A stretch of DNA of 64,000 nt from assembly GCA_002786025.1 (NCBI GenBank), contig NHNW01000001.1, forward strand, positions 992,001 through 1,056,000, given 5' to 3'. The position numbers and the translations under genes were made by a program. This document shows positions 34,108-44,866 of this stretch, piece after piece. The DNA comes from Zasmidium citrigriseum. Taxonomy: Eukaryota; Ascomycota; Dothideomycetes; Mycosphaerellales; Mycosphaerellaceae. Under the pieces are notes generated by a model. It made no database searches, had not been told where the DNA came from, and was given only the letters and a program-made list of their open reading frames with translations. Position 1 is the first letter of the stretch. Each line of letters begins with the position of its first letter.

Positions 34108-34810
34108 AGAGGAGGGACTGCAGCGAATGTAGGTGACGTTATTCGTGAATGATCGTGGCTCTGCACCTCACAACTCGGCTGCCTCGCACTTGACCCTGTG
34201 GCCCCCAACTTCGCAGAAATCTGTGATTGTGGCACTTCTTAGGACGAGCCAATAGGACAGAGGGACGATTGAGAAGACGTGGAGCAAGAAGTGAAGACAA
34301 AACGCATTCCCCCGATCAGGCCATCGCTCCTCAAACCCTCAATGACGTCTTATCGCGGAGCCGGCCACCACGAGCAGGCTTCCCTTCACATGCCTCGCAA
34401 CCTCGCACCTCAAGCTGAAACCTCGCTTCAACGTGTATGATGTCGATGAGATCTCGCCCAGATCTCACACACCATACCTTTTGTGGCATCATGTGTCACG
34501 ATGCACCAATCAACATCCGGCAGCCGCGATCGAGAGCTCGAACTCTATCGTCACACATTTGCCTGAAGGGGGCTAGATCGGCCGACTGGCATGCAACGCG
34601 GAGGCTTCCTGCGCCGGATGGTCTCGATGATGATGATGATGGAAGTGGAGGAGGGTGTTTCATCATCGTGGTCCAGGAGAGGCTGAGAGGTGAGGGAGAT
34701 ATATTCATTCACTTGGCTGTTTTCTTTTTGCTCCACCTTCATAGCGAAAAGATTGACTTAGACAATTCGACGTCTCTTGCACTACAGACACACATCCTAT
34801 TTGAACCAAA
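34108..34810. other. Intergenic region with one diverged repeat copy
   Basis: Contains repeat copy 4 (34154-34262), a short GAT microsatellite near 34625 and a TATA-like gatatatt near 34698, about 110 nt before the next start codon. No gene is seen. Confidence 0.6.
34154..34262. repeat. Diverged short repeat, copy 4
   Basis: Carries the same three blocks as copy 3 in the same order: cgtggctctgcac, ggcccccaacttcg and cttcttaggacgagccaatagga. An extra 20-25 nt lies between the first two. Confidence 0.65.
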
Positions 34811-35177
34811 ATGGCACCCATCACAGCAAACCCCAACTCCTCTGCCGCCGGCGCCAACGAAGTCCAACGCGAAAAGTCCAGCTCACTCGATGTAGGCCAC
34901 AAGGTAGGGATCTCCCTCTTCGCCAACAGCAACAAGTTTCTGACAGCATTCTTCAAATAGAAGGGCACTGCTCAACTCTTCTCCGGCATGCACGAATACA
35001 AGCGCGATTCCACAGCCGCCGAGCAACGACGAGCGAGCTTGACCGAGCAGAGTGCGAAGCCCCAGGGCGGTGTGTTGGCGAACATGTGGAACAGGTGAGT
35101 TCGGGATACGTTGAGTGGACAATGGGTGTAGGCACTGATGTTTGTGCAGCACCTTCAAGGGCGGATCAACGAAGTAG
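34811..35177 (+). CDS. Small conidiation-protein-like polypeptide (Con-8 type, tentative)
   Basis: Exons 34811-34903, 34961-35094 and 35150-35177 encode 84 aa. The protein is polar, with no membrane segment or signal peptide. The recognisable core is LFSGMHEYKRDSTAAEQRRA followed by KPQGGVLANMWNSTFKGGSTK. The arrangement G-L-F-x-x-(x)-K-R-x-S, an ARR/QRRAS block and a closing K-P-x-x-G-(x)-x-x-x-M-W/F-N motif resembles the small conidiation-specific Con-8 family, whose biochemical role is unknown. This match is from memory of the motif layout and is tentative. Intron 1 has a weak donor (gtaggg), but without splicing the frame is lost. It lies tail-to-tail with the RNase III-like gene. Confidence 0.7.
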
Positions 35178-35447
35178 GGTGGGGGAACGTAGGCGTTTGT
35201 GAGGAGCACGACTGTGAATCTTAGCATGAGCTCGGGGAAAACGATGGCGAAGGACACAGGAGGCAGAAGGTGTAAGATACAGTCCTGTATAAATAACGAC
35301 GGAAATGAGCAATGGAGCTACGATTCGAGCTGTTGTCAGCGCAATATCGTGTCTGTGTCCACAATGAGGCTCCGTTCAGCTCACGTCTTACGTTGTGATC
35401 ACCTCACCGTGCAAGACAGTTTCCTTCTTCGACCCAGGGTCGATTAC

Positions 35448-37994
35448 TCATATGTGGAAGGCAGCGTACATGTCCTTTAATGCCGGCACAGGCACCTCCT
35501 CTGTCCTCTGTCGTTCCGCATTTTGCGTCAACCCCGCGCCTGCTGCCCTCTTCCTTGGCCCCCGGACTCGAATATGTTTCAGAACAGCATCGTGGTTATG
35601 TCGCCGTTCTCGCTCCGCTTGCCTTCTAGTAGCACGAGATATTGCTTCCGACTCCGGAATGGGTGTCTTAACCGTCGGGCTTACTCCTTGGGGGCTCTCT
35701 TGCACACCGCCGAGGTCGAAGTCTTCTGGCAGTAGATGTCCAAAGGACTGTTTCATCTGCTCGAACAGTTCGACGGCAGGTAGATATGCAACGTGGCCAG
35801 TCGGCGGTTTTGTGTAATACTTTACAATTCCCAGGAGGTCTTCAACACCATCACGGATCGTTGGATCTTCGGGGCATGACTGGATGTGGGCTGCAATGTG
35901 CTTCATGAGCTCCATAGACGTTGATGCTGGCTTGGCAGTTGGCGCAAAACGTTGCAAGGTCGCTTTCCTTTCATACTGTCGTTGTCTACGAGAGGCCACC
36001 GACAAGGTAATGTCAGTGTTAGTGGTGTCCGGATTGGGCTCCGTGGCGGGCACCACGTCCGCTCTCTCAGCCGCTGGTACAACCGCCCCGGAGTGTGTGC
36101 TCGGATTTGGCCCAAAGGATACCTTCATCTGCTCCAACAATTTTCGGCCAGCCTTAGTCACGTCATCCGTTGGAGAATTCTGAACATGCACAACTGCCTC
36201 GATCTCTCGCCTGCCATCACGAAGCTCAGGGTCGTCCGGAGACGATTGCAGTCGGTGCGTGATGGAGCTCAGGAGTTCAGCCAACGGGGTAGCAATGGTG
36301 GCGTCTGGTGCGTATCTCAATAAGACTCGTCTCCTCTCGAATCTGTTCGTCTGGGCAGAATCCTTAGTGATATAAGCAGGCAAAGTTCCCAAAGGTTTCG
36401 CCGGTGGTGTGAGCTCTGAACTGCTCTGCTCGTCCATGCCTTCTTGTGAAGTCGCCAATGATTTCAGGTCTGTACCTGAGTTGAGTTCCGGTATCGACGA
36501 AGAGCGGCTTGTGGCTTCAGTGTCCGTAGCGCCGGGCGTCCCATCTGTGGTGCCAGTTTCTTGAGCTGATGTCGCAGCCGCCTCCTTGTCCATCTTCTCA
36601 ATGAGCTCGAGAACGTGCATGACATCGTCATACCCATGGTTGAGAGGTCTATTGGGACGAGATTGTAGCACAGCCCTGATGACTGGCAACTGATCACGCA
36701 GGTCAGCGACACCTTCCGGCTTCTCCAATTGGGTTCGAATCTCCTTCACTATCCCTAGGAAAGAAGAGGAATTCTTAAAACCAGGCACATGTTGTCTCAA
36801 TATTCGTTTTCGAAGTCGTAGTCTTCGCGGGCCCTTTTTGGGTTGATCGGCCGCTTGAAGAAGGGCCACCACTTGCGATACGGACCAAGCTTCGTGATGC
36901 TTTCCTGGCGTCTGTGCTCGAGAAGCAGCATTCGAAAGGGACTCTCTCAGATCCGCAATGGTCGGCGAGGACGATCTAGTGTCCGACGTGCCAGAGACTG
37001 TCTCGTCTGACGCTCCTGTCGTGGAAGAGGCCGTCGTAGAGCTCGATGTATGAGAAGTTGCGGGCTTGACGACGCTCCTAGAACGAGTCTTGCTGAAAGC
37101 TGTCGACTCGCCAAGTCGCAGGGCATCGATGACCTTTCTCGTGACTTCACTGTTGCGCCCTGAGTCGAGATAGACAGCACCGAGAATAGCCTCAACCAAG
37201 GTGGCTTCCGTTTTAACAGATGTGCTTGCCTTGCTGCCCTTGTTGCCGGGTATGGTCGCGTGTATGATACTGTGAAGTCCAAGCCGTCTCGCAATCTTAG
37301 AGAAATGGACATTAGTGCTCAACTCATCATGGAATTGGAGTTGCAATCGAACTGAAATGGAGTTAGATCAGTCCCAGCAAGTCCCACTAGTAATTATGTA
37401 ATACGTACCGATGTCAGTTGTGCACGGGAAGTGGTCAACGTAATAGATCGTCTTGTAGACAGCGTCGCCAATGACCGCTAGATGCGCCTGAGTCTGAAAC
37501 AACCACTTCTTCTCGACGGCAATACGCCTGTAAAGAGCAGCTTTCAGATAGTCTAGATCTCGAAAGCGATACTGAGTCAAGTGCTCGATATGCTGGCGAA
37601 ACTGTTCGAACTTGGAGAAGCTGCTGTCAGTGACCTGCATCGCAGGCCTCTTCGGCTCTGCTGTAACATCCTCCTGATTCAAGCTCTCAGACGTGTCATT
37701 ATCTGACACATCCGCCGCCGTACTGGTAAACCGCGCACTGGATGATGGACATATTCTCGTCTTGAGACATATTCGTGTTGTCGTGTTCCGTGGCCTCCAT
37801 AGCGCCGGGAGAGCAGTAGCTCTGGCGGCGATAGCGCGAGGAACAATCCCCGCCACGGAAGAGCTGGATTGGCGGTCCTGGAAAAGGTAATTAAACTTGG
37901 TGGCACCACGAGGGCCGCGAGTAAGAGTCTTCGTCGCAGGGAAGCAGTAGCACCGCGTCGTCGTCGTCGCCAGCGGTGCGGTAGAGGGGACCAT
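35448..37994 (-). CDS. RNase III-like protein with degenerate active site and three C-terminal repeats
   Basis: Exons 37409-37994 and 35448-37351 give 829 aa; an upstream in-frame ATG at 38132 would add 46 residues. The first 90 residues are rich in Arg, Ser, Thr and Ala and nearly lack acidic residues, like a mitochondrial targeting sequence. An RNase III fold spans about 137-275: FRDLDYLKAALYRR, HLAVIGDAV (171-179), STNVHFSKIARRLGL and TLVEAILGAVYLDSG (246-260). The signature glutamates of active enzymes (ERLEFLGD) are replaced (HLAVIGD), and the Asp before VEA is Thr, so catalysis is doubtful. The last 450 residues hold three diverged copies of a ~75-residue unit (375-450, 535-606, 656-731) separated by Ser/Thr-rich linkers. 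Its start region is shared with the divergent CFEM gene. Confidence 0.83.
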
Positions 37995-38360
37995 CCAGAT
38001 GGAAAAGGAAGAAGAGTCAGTGAGGTGGTTGATGGATAGTTTCGTGGACGAGGTGAAGTTGATTGGATTGGGGGTGGGAAGGTGCAGAAGGATTGGCTTT
38101 CCGGGGTCCTGCAGGGAAGGAGCATTGGCCATGCATGGGCGCAGCTGAGGTTGTGCAAGACGACGAGTCGAGAGTTCAGCTAAAGAGGCGTGCGCCGCCA
38201 GTCCCATTGACTCGCTGCCCAAACGATAGTTATATCCCTCTTCTTCCCCTCGTTTCTTTGCATCAATTCTCTTGCCAACACCTTGAAGACATCCCATTCC
38301 ACGGCGAAGCCTGCGTATCGCTAGTCCCGACTCCACTCGCTCCACACGCACCCGCGAACC
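37995..38360. promoter_or_regulatory. Divergent promoter between RNase III-like and CFEM genes
   Basis: Only 229-366 nt separate the two start codons, depending on which start the minus-strand gene uses, so both promoters overlap here. No further gene is present. Confidence 0.55.
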
Positions 38361-38950
38361 ATGTTCTCCCGCAACGTCCTCGCCATCGCCCTCCTCGCGA
38401 CCACAGCGCTCGCCCAGATCCCCGGTCTGCCCGACTGCGCGCAGGGCTGCGTGACCGACTATGGAGGCTGCAACCAGGTCGACGTGAAGTGCATTTGCTC
38501 CAACAAGCCGCTGCTCACCAAGTTGTCGTGCTGTGTGAGCAAGAACTGCGATGCGCAGGGCCAGGAAGGTACGTCGATCCACGGCATCGGAATTCCGAGA
38601 GGCCCCTTATCCTGACATCTTGAATAGCTGTGATCTCTTTCGCCGACTCTCTGTGCAGCGGTGAGGGCGTGAACAACCTCCCCACCAAGGCCACTTGTGC
38701 CCCAGGCTCCGAGAGTACTGGTACCGCAGCGGCTTCTGGCTCGTCTGGCACCATGTCCATGACCAGCGCTCCAAGCAGCACTGGCACTGGCTCGGCCGCC
38801 GCCTCGTCAACCGCCAGCGAGGAAGCCTCGTCCGCCGCTTCTACCTCCGCCGCCGCTGCGACCCAGTCCGAGGGTGTCGCTGGCAAGACATACCCCGTCG
38901 AGCGCGTTGGTCTGGGTATGGCTGTTCTTGGATTCTTGGCTGCGTTGTAG
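38361..38950 (+). CDS. CFEM-domain GPI-anchored cell-surface protein
   Basis: Exons 38361-38568 and 38628-38950 encode 176 aa. The signal peptide MFSRNVLAIALLATTALAQ is followed by a CFEM domain (about 22-80). Its cysteines are at 26, 30, 37, 44, 46, 57, 58, 63 and 79, one more than the canonical eight. Asp41, ahead of the CxC pair, is at the position that binds haem iron in yeast CFEM haemophores. Residues 90-150 are Ser/Thr/Ala-rich, and the C-terminus ends in a short hydrophobic tail (VERVGLGMAVLGFLAAL), as needed for a GPI anchor. CFEM proteins act in haem/iron capture, wall structure or host interaction; which applies here is open. The intron splits the domain before the eighth canonical cysteine. 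Confidence 0.92.
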
Positions 38951-39566
38951 ATGTGAGGTTGATAGGAGATGTGGTTGGAAAGATTTGACGTAGATGTGAT
39001 TGGAAAGATGCGAAAAGAGATATAGGCGGGGAAATGTGAAGAGATGTAGTCGAAAAGAATGTATGACAATGTGTAAGAGCGGGCTGGTGGGTAGCCGATG
39101 TAAATCGTTGGAAGTCGTTGGACAAGAAAGAAAGCAGATACCCTCGTAAGACGTAGCTCGTTCTTTAATGACGAACGTTGGCACAACCTCGCCTGATTGA
39201 ATTCCAAATCAAAGTTTCGTACTTCGTGAACAGTGGAGTAAGTTCGCTCAATCGCACTTGACAGCTGCAATCTGCAAGGCACAAACAAGGAAGGAACGAC
39301 ATGGAGAAACAGGTACGGAAGGAACAAAGTCAATCTTCAATATGTCAGACGGCTGATGACGCGCAGTTGATTATGGCACAGTGCAGTACGTCCTACGCGA
39401 TGGATCTTCTTGGCATAGGACACAATGCTTACATCTACAGACTGCTATCCACGCCTTCCCCCTGAACGGACTGTCTCCGCCGCACCAAAACAATTCAAGC
39501 AACTGGATGTCTTCCCAAGAGCTCAGCGTTCTGTCGTATTCGTGGAGAAGAAGCAACATCCTCGCT
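38951..39566. other. Convergent intergenic region
   Basis: Lies between the CFEM gene and the minus-strand AAA ATPase gene and so carries two 3' UTRs. AT-richer than its surroundings at 38.95-39.2 kb. No gene is seen. Confidence 0.6.
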
Positions 39567-41135
39567 CTACTTACTCTCAAAACACGCCGAATTAATATAC
39601 TGATTCTTCCCATACGGCAACCTCGCAGCCAAACTCTCCTTCTCCTCAACACTCACCCTCCCAAATTGCTGCGGCAGATCGCCCAGTCCCCAAGTCGGTC
39701 CCATCCTCTGACCTCCAAACGTCGGCAAAACTCCTCCACCTTGCGAACCAGAAGCCTGCTGCGGTGGTGGATGCGGCAAATTCTCAGCAATCTTCGCAGA
39801 GAGTGAAGGCTTGTTCAACCCCATCTCCGTATTGATCTCTTTTCTCAGGATATCCGCTTGCTTCTTGAACACTTTGTAAAGCTCGTACTTCTCGAGATCG
39901 TCATCGTCGTTCTCGGTGACCCAGGTCTGTCGGGCGAGAGTCAGGAGGGAGGCGACGAAACACTCCTGCATGAAGGCGAACGAAAAGCCTGGAGTGATGT
40001 GCGCCATCGCAGGACACAGTTTCTTGGGGAATTGGATCTCCTCCTTGTCCGCCAACTTCCGTCTCCAGAACTCGCAATAAAGCGTCCTCTCATGCTCATT
40101 CGGAATAGGAAACAGATACTTCCTATCAAACCTCGACGGCCGCTTCGTAAGTCCCGGGTCCAGCTTATCCAGAAAATTCGTCGATCCAACCACAAACAAC
40201 CCATCATTATTCTCCAACCCATCCATCTGGTTAAAGAAATAAGACCTCGTATCCGGCTTCACAATCGTCTCAATATCCTCCAAAACCAACATACAAGGCG
40301 CCAACGCCCTTGCCTGCGAGAAAACCTGATTGATATTATACACGTACGGCGCGCTCTTCACATACAGCGTCGGAATTGGATGCGGTTTCCGTTCCAACAA
40401 CGTGTGCATCAAAGCCTTGATCGAGATGGTCTTGCCATTGCCCGGCGGACCATGGAAGAGAAGACCCCTCTTCCACGGAACCCCCAAATCATCGTAGACG
40501 TCTTTGGAGTCGAAGAATTTCGTCGCGGCGGTCTGGAGTTCGGATTTCATGTTTTCGTCAAGGATCACTTTATCCCAGCTCATTTTCTGGACTTGCCGGT
40601 AGAGGTTTTTGTCTTGGTACCAGTAGTTGTCGTAGACCCAGACCACATCATTAAGAATCCAGCTCCCGACGGCTTTGATCAGGCTATCTGTGGCTTTTGA
40701 TGGGCCGAGGGGATGTTCGCCTTCACGACGCTCTTTGAGGACGTATTGGACGTTTCCGACGGTGTAGAGGATGTAATCTTCACCGCCCCAGTGGTAGGCG
40801 TATTTGCCGAAGTGGACGGCCTCTGCGAGAGAGCCTTCACGGGATGAAGGGGAGGGACCTGTGTATCCCCGCCAGGAGAACTTGGAGTCGGACTGCTTGT
40901 CTTCTTCGACGGTGGCATAGCCCGAGGCCGCGAATGTGAGAAGCGGGATGTTGTTTGCGGGGATGGCAGTTACGATCATTCCTGGGAACTTGAGTCGTAG
41001 TTGTTGGACATATTGCAGGTCGTGATCTGCTGTTTTGGCGGACGACAGGCCGAGAACGTCGCGGTATAGCTCGTGGATTCTTGAGCTCGGAGACTCTTCG
41101 ACGAGCGTGAAGGGTTCCTCGATTGGTGAGGCCAT
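39567..41135 (-). CDS. AAA-family ATPase, Bcs1-like
   Basis: Single exon, 522 aa. The AAA core begins near residue 190. It has Walker A GPPGNGKT (229-236), Walker B CMLVLEDIE (281-289), sensor 1 VVGSTN (315-320), and RPSRFDRKYLFPIPNEHER with the arginine-finger region. The spacing and the KRGLLFHGPPGNGKT context match the BCS1-like clade, which has many poorly known fungal members besides mitochondrial Bcs1. Unlike true Bcs1, no N-terminal transmembrane helix or targeting signal is visible: residues 1-190 form a soluble-looking domain. The C-terminus is Gly/Pro/Gln-rich. It probably remodels or unfolds a protein substrate in the cytosol or nucleus; the substrate is unknown. Confidence 0.88.
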   Translation of the reverse strand: MASPIEEPFTLVEESPSSRIHELYRDVLGLSSAKTADHDLQYVQQLRLKFPGMIVTAIPANNIPLLTFAASGYATVEEDKQSDSKFSWRGYTGPSPSSREGSLAEAVHFGKYAYHWGGEDYILYTVGNVQYVLKERREGEHPLGPSKATDSLIKAVGSWILNDVVWVYDNYWYQDKNLYRQVQKMSWDKVILDENMKSELQTAATKFFDSKDVYDDLGVPWKRGLLFHGPPGNGKTISIKALMHTLLERKPHPIPTLYVKSAPYVYNINQVFSQARALAPCMLVLEDIETIVKPDTRSYFFNQMDGLENNDGLFVVGSTNFLDKLDPGLTKRPSRFDRKYLFPIPNEHERTLYCEFWRRKLADKEEIQFPKKLCPAMAHITPGFSFAFMQECFVASLLTLARQTWVTENDDDDLEKYELYKVFKKQADILRKEINTEMGLNKPSLSAKIAENLPHPPPQQASGSQGGGVLPTFGGQRMGPTWGLGDLPQQFGRVSVEEKESLAARLPYGKNQYINSACFESK

Positions 41136-41553
41136 GTTGTTTGAATCCCCGAGATTCGTGGAGAGTCTATGCTAGTGAGTGGGCGATTAGAGGTCTTAAG
41201 CAGAGCAGTGTATTTGGAGAGAGCGAGATGCAATGTTTACTCCCAGCTGAAGTGTTGTTACGGTGTCTCGTTCGAGCTTGGAAGCTCCCTGCTCCGCCAC
41301 TCGATGCCTGGAAGGATTGTGGAGCTGCATCCATCCGGTCCTGCGTCCGCGGGCCAAATCGATCGACAATCCACTCGTATCCCAGTGGAGGCACGATCCC
41401 GAGCATTCATGCAAGCCTTCAACATTTGAATGGCTACGTGGTTGGCTTGCAAAGCCCTGAAAACGCCGAGAACGCCGAGGATGCTGTACTGTCAAATGCA
41501 GAAACGCTCAATTGCTAATGATACACACAACCTCCCTCTTACCAAACGCTCGC
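41136..41553. other. Intergenic region
   Basis: Separates two minus-strand genes (GH47 upstream, AAA ATPase downstream). Short chance frames only; it should hold the ATPase promoter and the GH47 3' end. Confidence 0.6.
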
Positions 41554-43949
<2,396 letters not shown>

Positions 43950-44237
43950 AACAATATGGAAGGGCAACGAAAGCGGGAAAGAGGAAGGAGTGGTGGAGTT
44001 GAGTGAATGTTTCGGGAGAGTGCAAGCTGGCCCTTCATCCCTGGCGCTTGCTTCTGCTTTCCCCAGACGCCACGTGGACTAGCGCCGCCCTGAGCCACCT
44101 CACATGTTAGAGCTGTCTTCACTCCATCAAGGCTGCAGCACTGGAACACTTGTCTTCTCAATTTGAGTGCTATTTCTGAGTACCTGTGTCCTGCTTGCTT
44201 CCTCAGAACCTCAAATCTCATCGTACGAGCCATCAAA

Positions 44238-44608
44238 ATGCCAACGCCACTCGACCGCGCCCTTAACTCCAAGGTACTTCATCCCACTTCTTCATTGTCC
44301 CATTAAGTCACTAATGTCATCGGAGAACCTCTTCTTCGGCTTCGCAGGTCTCATTAGCGCCGCGACCATCTGGTCGATCTGGGGTCAAGACATGTTTCCT
44401 AAGGAAGAAGACCCCAAAGGCGACCCTGAAACTTGGACTGAGGAGCAGATGAAGCGCTGGTTGAATAGCGTGAGTCTTTAGGTGTGAGCTTGATAGGGGT
44501 TTGACATCTGACGTTTTTGGGTAGCGTGGTCTGATGGCCGGCAATACGGCGACGAAGGAAGAGCTACTTGCGAGGGTTAGGGCGAACCTGAGGGCGCCCA
44601 GGGTTTAG
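44238..44608 (+). CDS. Small conserved membrane protein with C-terminal helix-turn motif
   Basis: Three exons (44238-44273, 44326-44469, 44525-44608) encode 87 aa. The N-terminal MPTPLDRALNSK is followed by one membrane segment (NLFFGFAGLISAATIWSIWG). Then comes an acidic linker and a block WTEEQMKRWLNSRGL followed by TKEELLARVRANLR. This W-(x)4-(M/L)-x-x-W-L ... (T/S)-(x)-x-E-L-L-x-x-(V/I) layout resembles the HeH/Ish1-type small helical module. I recall similar short proteins as conserved in ascomycetes, without a known function. Mitochondrial or ER anchoring is possible; the short basic N-terminus does not decide. Intron 2 falls inside the helical motif and its removal is needed for it, which supports the model. 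It converges with the next gene. Confidence 0.75.
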
Positions 44609-44866
44609 AGGATGATGTGACATAAAGGCAGAGTGATGACTTTGAGGACACCAGAATGATACCCGAGTAATGAGAGCTTTTGTGATGATTTTGATTGCAG
44701 TCCGCTATGCTAGTGTAGGAGACCATCGACTTGCCAAGACGTCAGTCGCTCTACTCCTGAAGACAAGATTCTCGAGAAACGACTTCAATCCCAAGAAACT
44801 CAGAATAAGCCAGCTCACAGATGGTCCGTCGGCCTATCGCACGCTGTGGTGTTGTTGGAGAAGACT

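Noticed and set aside
39858..40700. 280-codon plus frame
   Set aside because: Antisense shadow of the AAA ATPase coding sequence.
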